Under the pieces are notes generated by a model, which was given only the letters and a program-made list of their open reading frames with translations, was not told the DNA's origin and did not search any database. Below, one piece after another: positions 11,415-22,185 of a DNA stretch of 64,000 nt (positions are counted from its first letter, which is position 1; every line of letters begins with the position of its first letter). Made by a program: the position numbers and the translations under genes. This stretch comes from Cryptomeria japonica (lineage: Eukaryota > Streptophyta > Pinopsida > Cupressales > Cupressaceae), in assembly GCF_030272615.1 (NCBI RefSeq), contig NC_081415.1, forward strand, positions 374,869,392-374,933,391, written 5' to 3'.

Positions 11415-12400
11415 GTGCTCAAATTCCTTGACCTCAAGGAATCCACTACTTGAGGGTCTTGAAGGCTAATTTTATCCATGAGTTGCACCATCAATTGGTC
11501 CATCAAGATAAGTGAGAGTTGAAATGAACAAGTTTATGCATGTCTTCATGATCAAATGCAAAGATCCAAGACTTAAGAGAAGGTGTGCGAATTTATCCTT
11601 GAGTGCTCAAATTCCTTCCACGACTTTAATGAAGTGGTGTGATGATCAGTCTTCTAAGGGTTGGGTGAAATGCATAAGGTTGGTGATGCTTAAAATGATT
11701 TCAACAAGGAGAGATTACCTCCAATCAATCTTGCAACAACTTTCTTTACTTGGCAAAATGAATGAATTGGACAAAAGGTGATCTTGAGGGAAGTAGGCTA
11801 TGAGTGCTCAAATTCCTTGACCTCAAGGAATTGATGCCCAAGATAAATCCATGACATGGAGGTCATGAGGGTTATGATGAATGGAAATTGCAATGATTAA
11901 ACTTGTCCTTGAACCTTTTGCAAACAAAGTGCTGATGATGATGAGAATAGGAAAGAGCTGATGTGATCAATTTACTTTATGAATTAAGGGGACGAAATCA
12001 GGTGATTTGTCATGAGTGCTCAAATTCCTTTACCTTAAGGAATCCATGACTTGCTGGACTTAAGAGTGAGGTGAAGTGAAAGTTGCACTATCAAGTTCGT
12101 CCTTAAAGATTTCCAAAGTTGTAAATGAAGTGTTTTTAATGAGGAAGGAGTTGGAGAGGAAAATGAACGATTGATTTGTGAGTGCTCAAATTCCTTGACC
12201 CCAAGGATTCCACGACTTGGGAGTCTTGATGGCTAAGAGATGAAAGTCACCTTGAATTAAATTCATCCTTTGATCTTCAAAATTTACAAATGAAATTCTT
12301 CCAATGGGGTAAAAAGTGAGGGTTAATGTAATTAAACTTATGAGTTGAAGGAGGTTAGTGCTCATATTTTTTGACCCCAAGGAATCCACGACCTTAGGGT
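11415..12400 (+). repeat. U3 tandem repeat, six copies at about 165-215 bp spacing
   Basis: The phrase 'gagtgctcaaattcctt' recurs at about 11415, 11601, 11802, 12014, 12180 and 12355. In several copies the bases that follow make an inverted repeat, ATTCCTTGA-cc-TCAAGGAAT, then a 'ccacgacttgagggtctt'-like block. Spacing is irregular (about 186, 200, 213, 167, 177), so the array has decayed by indels. Such repeats in a U3 may be transcription-factor sites; that role is inferred. Confidence 0.8.
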
Positions 12401-14027
12401 GGAAGATCAACATTTTTTCCTCGAGGCCAAATAATCCATGTTCTAGTAGTATGAGTGAAATATCCTATGTTTGAACAAATGCACGCTTAAGTGAAGCAAG
12501 TATGGACCTTGAGCAAGCAGACCTGAGAAAATTTGCACAGCTGATCAGAAAGTTGGACCTGAAAACTTATCAGGCCTACAAATTAAGAAAATCAGACTTA
12601 AACGTGTATGCAGAGCAGAGCAAGTGTGTTTCGGTGGAAAATTGTGATTTGGAAGGCAATTCTATCTTTGTTTTATGTGTCAAAGCCACAATAATCTTAT
12701 TTAGCTGACTTGATTTCTTATTACTCCCCCAAAACCTGCCAAGAGGGAGAAAAACCCTAGGTCGGCCCTTCACAATTTTTTTTTTTCAAATGTTTGATGC
12801 TAGGGTAGCCAACCTACATTCTGTATTCAATCAATTTAGTTTCAAACGAAGGGTTGTGCAATTCGGCTGGATGAATGGGTGCATTGACAAGTGTTAGGGA
12901 GTCCAATAAGTAAGGATAAAATTCATCCCTTCAAACAACAAATTTAAGTCTAAATCGCAGCAAGCAATCAGCACAGCAGACCTGTGAATAAATTACCAAA
13001 ATCAAGCAGAAGTAGTGCAAATTGGAAGCAAATTAGACCAGACTTTGGGCAAATTTTATCTGCAAGTTTGTTAACGTCACTAGTTTCCAGCCTTCAAAAT
13101 TTATTTCCAGATTTAAAAAACATTATTCTCTTTTTGGTGTTTTGATCAGAATGTGTTTATTTTTCAGGTTTAAGACAAGGGATGAAGTGCTTGCAGCATA
13201 GAGATGGTGGTGAATGAAGGACTCAACCACGGAGAGGGACATCACGACTTCAAGTATTGCAATAACAAGGTGAAGACTCAACAATGCAAGGGAGGAGATC
13301 AGCATGTTCACTTCATAATTTCAGCATTGTATTTATATAGCATGAAGAGATCATGACATGGAGAAAGAATCACTGATATCGCAACATGACGAACAGTCCA
13401 ACATTCATCAACATTGGAGAGACTCAGCATCACAAGATGAATGTTACCATCATGAGAGAGAAAACACAAGCGATGAAAGTACTGAAAGAGTCTAATTTCA
13501 AGGATGAAATGAAAGATCAACATCTTCAAGGCAAGGAGGAGGTTGAAATAATCCAGCAACATGAAGGATTCATAAATACCACAGCAAGGATGAGGCAATC
13601 AAAGTCAAGGATTCTCTAGCAATGAGAAGAATTACGAGGATGAAAGACATTATAACCTTGCAAGAGAGAGGCATCATGACCTCAAGCAATGCATGTGCAA
13701 CGATCAACATACTTAAGGTGATGAGAAAGGAAGATAGTGCAAGTGAATGCTACAACTACAATGACCTTGAATTTCCTTTGGAAATCCAAATGTCAAGGTC
13801 AAGTGTACCCAAGATATAAGGAAGATGAAGATGGAATATGAAGAAAAGCAAGCATAAACATCATGAAGTCATGAACTATATCAAGGAATTTATATCTAAA
13901 AGCAAGGATCCAACATAGATATCATGGAGTCTACATTAAATGCAACACAAAGGGGCAGAATTCTCAAGTATGAAGAAGTATAGGTGAAGATAATCGAATC
14001 AGATAATATTATGCAATTTGGGAATAT

Positions 14028-14390
14028 CTCCTTGTTGACTTGGTGGTCAGCGCCTCCTTGGGGACTCGTGACATGGCTTAACTGCCTCCTATGGGTCGTG
14101 TTAAATCTGACATTTGTATCGGCAATTGATAGTTCGAGCTTTTGGCACAATGGCAAACGATTCCAACAATTGGTATCAGAGGCTTGGGTCACGGGTTCGA
14201 GTCTCCCTTTAGTGGGTGCTGAAGGCTTAGTTGGTGCTGAGGGGGAGATCGTTGACTTGGTGGTCAGCACCTCCTTGGGGGCTCATGACATGGCTTAACC
14301 GCCTCCTGTGGGTTGGGTTAAATCTAGCATTTGTATCGGGCATTGATAGTTCGAGCGTTTGGCTCAATGGCAAACAATTCCAACACTCCC
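14028..14390 (+). mobile_element. TRIM element (terminal-repeat retrotransposon in miniature)
   Basis: Two direct repeats of 136 bp (14033-14168 and 14250-14385) flank an 81-bp interior. The interior starts, two bases after LTR 1, with TGGTATCAGAG (14171-14181), a primer binding site for initiator Met tRNA. It ends with the polypurine tract GAGGGGGAGA directly before LTR 2. The LTRs run TGTTGAC...CCAACA, the first base of LTR 2 being C. Flanks are CTCCT and CTCCC, an imperfect 5-bp target duplication. About 15 of 136 LTR positions differ by eye, so it is old. There is no coding capacity. Confidence 0.9.
14171..14181 (+). promoter_or_regulatory. Primer binding site of the TRIM
   Basis: TGGTATCAGAG is complementary to the 3' end of plant initiator Met tRNA. 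It is followed by 'ggcttgggtcac' and then 'gggttcgagtctccc', which also resembles the complement of the T-arm of that tRNA separated by an insert. Confidence 0.85.
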
Positions 14391-15335
14391 ACTATCATCA
14401 CATTCATCAAGGAGCAATTTGAAATGTTGAGTATCAAGAGATATTTCTCAACTATAAACACTTTGTGATGATCTAAAAGATGCGCAAGTTGAGGTGGTGC
14501 CTAGTCATCATCAACCCAATCACATCATTCCAAGTCAACATCCAGATTCAATGTATTTGACTCATCAAATGAGGAGAATAACTACTACATGTGGAGGCAC
14601 AAAGTTCGATGTACCTAACCTCATCTCTCATTTGTGCACATTCAAGGATTGACATGTGTCCTATTTATTGTAATCGAATCATTGGTCAAATATTAAATGT
14701 AATGCAATGTTAGTTGTAACTAATCCTAATTAGGGTTTTATTTTGTATCTTGGCCATTGATTTGGATTTGATCCTAGGTCTTCATTTGTAAAGGGAAGTC
14801 TAAAAAAGGCTTGCTCTCCTCATTTGCGGAGGTGAATAGTGCGGAGATTAATAGCAGTAATATAGAGTTATAGTAGAGTAGGAGAAGGCAGAAATTGTTG
14901 CCAAGGCATGTAAATAAACATACCTTTCATTGAATTTATGGTGAATAGTGGTGTTTCTTCTACATATTGCATGGTTTCTTGTTATATCCTCAAATTTAGA
15001 CATTGATTATGGTGGATAAGTGATGATATTTGATGAATCCTTTGGTTCATACCATTTACAACTTGTAGTGCATGGTTAGTCTAAATCTAATTATTATTTG
15101 TAGCTAAGTTCGATTGTGAATACTTAATTTGTATCACACTAGTATTGGGTATTTGAATGGATAGTTTACAATATGAAGATCTTTCACTACCTTAGGAGAT
15201 CACACTCTTTCTATGGCGTTGTGAGCTATCTCTGGTTAAGTAGTCTATCAAAACATCATTCATTGTTGTCATTGTCTTTAGGAATTAGATTAGTCTTCCA
15301 TGACCCCTCCTCTTTTATCTTTTTTCAATTCAAGT

Positions 15336-16499
15336 CAGTTTAGGAGAAAGAATCATAAGAATGTGTGAATTTTGGAATGTGCCAAACTTCATCAAGTTTG
15401 ATATCATGCAAACTCAAGGTTATGTTGGCATGGTCGGAATTCATAATTGACCTATATTTATATTTTCCACAATTTGATGCTTGTGCAAAAATATAATTGA
15501 TTCTAATTAAAAGGTAACCCATATAGTTCAATAGTAAATTAAAGTAATAGCCACTTTATAAAGAGATAAAATATGGTATTTTTCTGGAAAGTTATTATGT
15601 GAGTATGAAACATAACTTCTAGAGAAATATCCAGGTTCTTTAAAAGGAGATTGAGAGGAGGCATTTCCTCATTCTTGATATTCTTGACATATGATATTTT
15701 ATTGAAACTGTAATTGTGGAGTTGAGCAATTTTCTAGTACCTTAAATTGAAAATCCTTACACAAAGATTGGTTTCAGGAGTGAAAGATCTTTCCTAGCCA
15801 ATATGGTTGAATTCACATAGGATTCACATCTTGTCAATTGGGTACTTGTGCTGAAGGATAAATTTATTCCAGATTGATATGTTCTAAATTGAAATTTAAG
15901 ATTTCAGTTATATTGCTTAAGTGTATGTTTTATTGGTGATTGGAGTTGTAGTAGATTTATTATTTTACATTTAGGGCTGAGTGGTATACAGCCATACCAC
16001 CCATTCTTTCAACAATACCATTTCTTCCACCACCCAAATCTGCCATGCCCTTGTCGAGGAGGTGTGGGGACTATTAACAAGATTTTTGGGTTTAACTTGC
16101 GGGTTGGGTGGACCGCATACTTAGTAGCCCATAAGGAGAATATTTCATAAGGAAGTTTGGAAAGATTGGCATGGGAAATATAATGCAGCGATTCTTCATT
16201 AATAAAGAATTTTGGGTGCTATTTTTTATATTGCCCCTCTTAGGGGAAGGTTTGGTGTTTGAAAAGTAGGTTACAGAATTTGGGAGGAGATTAGGAGGTT
16301 AAAGGAAGTGTAGATCAGTCCAATATTGTTGCTATATAAATTTACATCGGACGCACCTGTGATACATTTGATTATTACTCCATTTCTTGGACATGCTAAT
16401 CACTATTCTCAGAAATATTGTACCAGCATCTTCTATATTAGCTTAGAGGTTAGAAATTTTTTTATTTGAGCATTGTATATTTGCTTCAACTACTTGTAT
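15336..16499. other. No recognised feature
   Basis: AT-rich intronic DNA between the eroded LTR and the PPR fragments. Short ORFs only. I see no domain, repeat or RNA gene. Confidence 0.4.
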
Positions 16500-17530
16500 G
16501 ACAAATGTTTGTTAGAATGTCTATTGATTATTCCATGTCTTCAAATTGTTTGTGAGAATTTCTATAATCATACATGAAGTTTGCATCTGATCTACATTGT
16601 AGAAACTCATAAATAATGTTATTTGTTGCTTTGCCAAATGTTTGACAAAATGCCTATGAGCCAGAAAGATGATTTGAATGTTTAAATAAGACTTCAGCTG
16701 AGTCATCATTATTCAAGCCATTCAACAATCTTGTTAGTAGCAGTTTAATGCATTACAGGTCAGAACAATAATTCACCCTATTATATATGAATTCCTGACT
16801 TGCATCAGCAAATTGAGCTGTACAAGCATTGGGAACTATGTGTAAATTTAGCCAGAAATTAATGAAATCAACCTTTGCATGTTATTCTTGAAATCTGAAT
16901 GGTCATTCAAGTGTGAAATGGATGCATGGCAACTATTTGACATAATGTCTATGAGATTCATTGTTAGTTACAGCTATTCACAATTAGTAAATTCATAAAT
17001 TCTAACACTCCCGAGTGCTTGACTCAATGTCTATGTGCTAAAATAAAAAAAAAACAATTCCAGCTTTTGTTGAAACTTCTTGGTAGGGACATTGGATGTG
17101 GTCTCAACTACAATTGTGAAAATGTATGCCAAAGAAGCTTTGCCTAGGCATGTAAATTGTTTGAGTCACATGGAATGCATAGATCAAAGATACCAGCATA
17201 CTCGTTGCCTATGCGACATAGATATTGTGAAACAAGGTATGGGCTTTGAAGAATTGTATGATGTCTTGTGGCTCTAAGTACACTCGTGAAAACATATGCA
17301 AAATGTGGAAACATTGCCTAGGCATGCAAATTGTTTAAGTCACATGAAATGCATAGATCAAAGATACCAACATACTCTCTGCTTGTGCCGCATATGAATT
17401 TTGTAACAAGGTATGGGCATTCGACCAAAGCATGAAAAATAAAAGATTATCAAATGTTGAAATTGTAATTGTCATGTACGCAAAATATGGAAACTTAGAA
17501 AACGAATGTGAAATGTTTGACTAAATTTTT
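16500..17530 (+). pseudogene. Pentatricopeptide-repeat (PPR) gene, heavily decayed
   Basis: Fragments of PPR helices recur on the + strand in several frames: MFVRMSID at 16505, MFDKMPMS at 16638, LFDIMSMRFIVSYS near 16933, IVKMYAKE near 17110, TYAKCGNIA near 17290, and VMYAKYGNLENECEMFD near 17473. They match the plant PPR phrases 'MYAKCGn...A..vFD.Mp.rdvvSw'. Two units (about 17095-17230 and 17283-17395) are near-copies, both containing a 'aggcatgcaaattgttt'-like block, so the tract keeps a tandem structure. Stops and frameshifts are frequent. Intact members are organellar RNA-binding proteins; this copy is dead and may be a retro- or duplicated fragment inside the intron. Confidence 0.72.
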
Positions 17531-17699
17531 GCCCACAAACCAAAATATGGACAACCATCAAAGGACGAAGGTTGTAGCTTTTTGAACAAATGTTGTTACA
17601 ACTACAGGTGTAGACATTACACAAAACGACATGTAAATCATATAATAATAACAAAGTACCTTGAAGAAATATTGCTTGAATGCCTACATAACATATGAT

Positions 17700-19350
17700 A
17701 ACAATACATTGGAAGACTTGTAACCAAAACAAAGGACGATGACACTTCACTCTGCAACGGCTCTTCCCGCCCATGGGGCCATTTCAAATTCTGACGATGG
17801 CTCTTCTCCCTCGGCCTTCGTCGTTCCTACTGTGGAAATCGGTGGCATTGCCTTTGTGCGTGCCTCCTCCCTGGTGGGTGATGTGGATGCTTCGTCTCGC
17901 CCCTCTGCCTCTGTCGCTGGTGGTCTGCAGGGTGTGCGGTTTTTTGGTCTCCCTCCTCCTGTGGTTGCTGATGGAGGCTCTCTTCCGTCTTCACCCACGC
18001 CCTTTGCGCAGGGGTTTCAGGTTGGGTCCCCCACGATTGGTGTCTTTGACCCAGTTTTGGATTTGGAGGCCCTTGCTGCTGCTAGTGGTGATGCTCGAGG
18101 TGAAGATGCTCCACCCAGGCCCTTTGCTGGAAAGCGTAGCTTTGCCCGTGTGACTAAATCTGCTGCCCAGCCTTCTAAAGGGAGTTCGTCCTCTCCGTTG
18201 TGCCAAGACCTCTCTTGTTGTGGTATGTGGCCGAGAGGTTATGGAGAATGTTGACTTCTATCAGCGTAGTGCTGTGGTCTACAGATTTACTGGCGAACCT
18301 TCATTGCTGGGTGAGTGATTCTTGGAAGCCCCTTGTTTCTTATGGCATTGAGCTTTTCCCTTGTGCTAAGGGGTTTTTTGTTGCCTCCTTTACCTCTACT
18401 CATGAGCGTGATTTGATTTTGGGTAAGCTATGGACTTGGGGGGATCACTTCTCTATTAAGCCCTGGACTCCTTCCTTCAACCCCCTTATGGAACCCCTCT
18501 TTGTTCGTTTGGTTTGGGTCCACCTCCCCAATCTCCCCCTCCATTTTTGGGAACCCTCTTGTTTTGAGGCCATCGGTAACTCCATTGGTAGCTTCTTGAA
18601 GGTTGATGATGTCATGTTCTCCATGGGTCATTCTACCTTTGCTCGCCTTTTAATTGATGTTGACATATCTCTGGCCCTCCCTAGGGATGTGGTTCTTATG
18701 GTTGGGGATAGGCCTTGGACTCAACCATTGGATTATGAAGGTCTCCCTTTTCGCTGTCGAAGGTGCTTCTCAACGGGTCACCTTGCTTCTGACTATTCTC
18801 TCTCTCGTCGCAAAGGTGCTGCTACTTGGTGGAAGGATGCTACAGAAGACCACTTGACGATTAATGCTTCAGATTCTGTTTCGGTTGATTCATCTCATGA
18901 TGAGGTGCCCCTTACTGCTGATGAAGGCTTGGTTGATGTTACTGTTGTGGCGGACCCTTCCCCCTTTGTTCCTGCACCTGTTGCTCCTGCTCCTCACCTT
19001 CACTCTACTCCTAGCGTTTGTTCTCTTGCTACTACTCCGCTGCAACAACAGTCTAGCAGTGACTCTACAGGGTCTTCCCCGCTTGATTCTTCTTCGAAAG
19101 TTCCTAATGATAGTGTTGCCTGGACGATTGTTTGTCGTAGGCGGAAAGGAAAATCAGACCCCCTTCCCCAAGCCCCCCCTGGTCAAGTTTCAGGTTTTTC
19201 TCCCCCCTCATGATTTGGGTTGGGTTGTTGATGGTTTGACAGGTCAGTTTGGCCTGTCTAACTTTGTTCTTTTGCGGTTTGCACCCCTACTTGGTCTTTT
19301 TTTTTTTTTTTTAGTCTTTGACTTTGTAAAGGGTCAGCGCCCTAGTTAAC
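17700..19350 (+). mobile_element. LINE (L1 type) with ORF1 only
   Basis: A GC-richer island with a frameshifted ORF1 is followed directly by a T-run and a 3'-end phrase 'gggtcagcgccctagttaa', similar to the 'gggtcagtgccct' ends of plant L1 elements. No ORF2 (endonuclease/reverse transcriptase) is present between ORF1 and this 3' end, so the element is internally deleted. The precise ends and target duplication are not resolved. Confidence 0.65.
17739..19213 (+). pseudogene. LINE ORF1 protein with DUF4283 and zinc knuckle
   Basis: The N-terminal frame (17739 to about 18190) is Pro/Ser/Ala-rich and ends with KRSFARVTKSA. After two frame changes near 18200-18310 (one short piece reads NVDFYQRSAVVYRF) the main frame to 19213 has a DUF4283-like RNA-binding domain: GFFVASFTS, RDLILGKLWTWGDHFSIKPW, PLFVRLVWVHLPNLPLHFW and IGNSIGSFLKVDD. 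A knuckle follows, YEGLPFRCRRCFSTGHLASD, whose last Cys is Tyr. The tail is Ser/Pro-rich. Such ORF1 proteins bind LINE RNA. The frameshifts and lost zinc ligand mark it as dead. Confidence 0.85.
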
Positions 19351-19943
19351 TATGATAAATCCTACTATATCACCTGATGTAAATTTATTAAATAATGTTA
19401 ATATGCTAAAAGAAGAAATAAATCATTAAATATTGTTAATTTATGTTAAATAAAAGTTAATATAAATAAATGATGAAAATGTTAATATATTTAATATATA
19501 AAATAATAAAGAAAAGTATTATTAAATTAGTGTTAATGGAAGTAAAACATTGTATAAACTAAAAGCTAACTATGAAAACGATGACATAATATAAGGACAC
19601 CACAATGGCCCCCCTGCGGGAAGTGGTGGGATGGGGGTCATAGCCTGGGCTGCGACCACCGTCACACTCCTTCCTGCGGAAGGGACCTCGTGGTGGGTCG
19701 CGACCCTTCCCCTCCACGGGGTATAAAGAAAGACCTCCATAGAGTAAAGGGAGGTAGAAAGGAGGAAGACGAAAGTACTGAACTAAAACTGCGGACTTCA
19801 ATCTGCAGACGACAAACTACGGTCTACGAACTTCAAATAGCAGGTTGCGGACTGCGACAAGTAAGTGGTGTCTACGGTTCATAGAGTATATATATGTGCG
19901 TGGACGTGTGTGCCACACACACATATATAGTAATGAATATTTT

Positions 19944-20185
19944 TAATATATGTTAATGAATGGTTCTAAATATATGTTAATGAATAATTGTGAATATATG
20001 TTAGTGAATAGTTCTAAATATATGTTAAGGAATATTTGTGAATATATGTTAATGAATAGTTCTGAATATATGTTTATGAATATTTGTGAATATATGATAA
20101 TTAATAGTTCTGAATATATGTTAATGAATATTCCTGAAAACATGTTAATGAATATTTTCTGAATATATGTTACCGAATACATGTT
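19944..20185 (+). repeat. 24-bp minisatellite with 48-bp higher-order period
   Basis: About ten units of 24 bp built on 'aatatatgttaatgaata'. Alternate units end in 'gttct' and 'tttgtg', so the true repeat is a 48-bp dimer over most of the array. Long ORFs on both strands here are by-products of the period being a multiple of three. Confidence 0.92.
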
Positions 20186-20274
20186 AATATAGGAATATGT
20201 AAATGTAGATTATGGAATGAAAAAATGATAATGAATTGTAGAATGTAATATGAATAATGTGGCTATATGATGGA

Positions 20275-20579
20275 GGCTATTGGGAGGAAATTCCCTTAGC
20301 CTAATGCAGGGATTATGATAATCCCTGATAGGTAGTATATATTGAGTATCTATATGCATATATGTATCGCTTGGGTGACAAAAACTCATCCAAGAAGAGA
20401 CGGATCTGGCCGGTCCTCTCTGGTAGACTTGGATGACGAGATGCGTCATCCAAGGCAAGGAATTGATCATATATGATGGTCTTCCTTGGTAGGCTTGGAT
20501 GTAAGATGTTACATCCAAGACAAGAATTGAATTATCCTTCGATTTCCTGGTATGGCTTGGAACCAAGATGGGTTCCAAG
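20275..20579. repeat. Array of consecutive hairpins with covarying stems
   Basis: Successive inverted repeats are: 20275-20301 (GGCTA..GGGA / TCCC..TAGCC); 20307-20327 (CAGGGATTAT / ATAATCCCTG, perfect); 20370-20394 (CTTGGGTGA / TCATCCAAG); 20428-20454 (CTTGGATGACG / CGTCATCCAAG, loop AGATG); 20456-20488 (CAAGGAA / TTCCTTG around ATCATATATGAT); 20494-20519 (CTTGGATGTAA / TTACATCCAAG, loop GATG); and 20556-20579 (CTTGGAACC / GGTTCCAAG, loop AAGATG). Stem bases differ between units but stay paired, while the loop core GATG is kept. Confidence 0.9.
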
Positions 20580-21771
20580 AAGGCGAGCTTCACAACCGCC
20601 TAAAGATATGTCCCAATACTGCACTCGTATCCTTTTTATTAAATAAGAATTGAGATTAGTTTTAATTAAATAATTGAAGTTTAATTACAAAGTAGATTAG
20701 TTACATATATATATTTGTTGCATTCTAACAGTCTGTTTTGCAGGACAATGGTCTCTAACTAGTAGGGACATTACATTAACGATGCTTTTTTAATAAAAAA
20801 CACATGATAACAATACTACTATCTTTGTTCGTATCCTTAGTATAGTGGAGCCGCACCTAATCACCCATTTCTACAAAGGTCAATAATAAAGTGATGGAAA
20901 AATAATTATGTAGTATTTGTTTCTATATATAACACACATAGTTTTTTTTCTAGGCATTTCTTGGAATTCATGATAAAATAACAATCGAAAATAATTATTT
21001 TTTTAAAAAGAAATTTAAGTATGTGATTTTTTTTTGGATTCAAAATAACACAAAATATCATTTTTTAAAATTCTATTTTAAATGTAATTAAATTTAAAGA
21101 AATTGTGTGGATAAAGTATTTAACGTTTAATGAAAAGTTTTTAATAGGTGATATTTTGAAAATTTTAGAAAGTTGGAAGGTTTTGAACATATATGAATTT
21201 CTCTTGAAATTTATCAAGATGTAGGAGGTCAAGTTCGGAAAATTGATAGCTATTAGCATAAAATATTATAAACAAGCTCTTTGCATCTTCTCCTACCACT
21301 AGATCAAACAATTTTGTAGAGGTCTTAAAGATTATAAAGAGGAAGGAATTGCGTCTTTACATTAGATCCATGCTCAAGCAAGCACAATGCAATCTTTGAC
21401 ACTTTACCACAATTTGAGTATGCTTAACATCCCCACAACTTGCAAGAACTTTGATAAACTTTTGGGACTTGCATCCTTAGAGCAAATATCATCTTGGATC
21501 ATGTTTCTTTACTCTCTTAAAATCTTAACTAATCTAAGATATTCGAGGTACATGTAAAGGACAGGAAATGGTGTAACTAATATCTTAAATCATTTCTTGA
21601 TTTGAACAGTATGAATATAGTAGACACTATTCCCATTATATAACATTTGAGGTGCACTTAACTTGTATGAATATATTTCAGCTTGAACTCTTACAACACT
21701 AAAAGAGGGAGAATATTTCAATACTATGATAGAACCAAAATGCAGTAGGATTCTAATGCACCTAAATATAT

Positions 21772-22185
21772 ACCTAATTGAATCCATTATATATTAATCA
21801 ATGTAACGATTCACATTAGTATGCTATATAGATAATTTACAAGCCTCAAGTAAATCAAAGAGCACCCACAATTGACAATCTTTTTTAATTTTTCGGAAGT
21901 CTCTTAATGTAGAGAACAACACAATATGCATAATCTTTAACATCATCTCAATGAATTAATTAAGAATAAAATTTGATACCTTTAATCCTATTACAAACAC
22001 ATTCATATTTTTAATATAATTTTGTAAATTACCACTCAATTATTGTGGAAGCATACTAATTCTCCAAGGAATGTCTTGTGGAGGGTTTTGACAAGTAGGC
22101 ATATATTTTTTTAGCTCCAAGGCTATTCCCACATGTTCTTTTCAAAACAAGACATAATTTGATGTTTTCAATATTATATTTTGTA
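21772..22185 (+). repeat. Direct repeat, copy 1 (partner 24642-25012)
   Basis: Roughly 400 bp aligned through 'catcatctcaat', 'acaaacacattcat', 'atataattttgtaaa' and 'caatattatatttt'. It is clearly diverged, with indels. There are no TG...CA ends and no primer site, so I do not call the pair LTRs. Confidence 0.75.

Larger units (their letters stand above)
10903..15335 (+). mobile_element. Giant LTR of a retrotransposon (about 4.4 kb, right end eroded)
   Basis: It starts TGTTGTGACGTTTTCACAC exactly where the chromovirus gag stops. It contains a long U3 with six copies of a palindrome-bearing repeat. At 14700-14870 it has the same promoter/leader block as the LTR ending at 1746. Similarity to that LTR fades near 15335, so the right end is uncertain and probably deleted. 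No ORF of substance belongs to it. A TRIM element is inserted at 14033-14385. The TATA equivalent near 14800 is degraded to CTAAAAA. Confidence 0.6.
19380..20776 (-). mobile_element. Chromovirus-type LTR, probably solo, minus orientation
   Basis: The right edge on the minus strand reads TGTAATGTCCCTACTAG at 20776, close to the TGTAATGTCCCC start of the chromovirus LTR at 6364. On the minus strand a TATA-like 'ctttataccccg' lies near 19722-19733, after a long U3. The U3 contains a 24-bp minisatellite (19944-20185) and a series of hairpins (20275-20579). No pol sequence adjoins either side. The left end is not defined and could lie anywhere from 19360 to 19560. Confidence 0.5.

Noticed and set aside
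14171-14215. tRNA gene or tRNA-derived SINE suggested by 'ggttcgagtctcc'
   Set aside because: No cloverleaf can be formed; the TGGTATCAGAG start directly after an LTR explains it as a primer site.
1-15335. The two related long LTRs (ending at 1746 and starting at 10903) as the pair of one element
   Set aside because: The sequence after 1746 is host repeat, not a primer site, and an RCC1 exon and a reverse-oriented chromovirus lie between them.
17747-19349. Other-frame ORFs over the LINE (for example the Leu-rich frames at 17773-18153 and 18864-19349)
   Set aside because: Shadows of the DUF4283 ORF1 frame in a GC-richer stretch.
19943-20182. 79- and 70-codon ORFs on opposite strands (Ile/Tyr- and Met/Asn-rich)
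   Set aside because: Translation of a 24-bp minisatellite; no gene.
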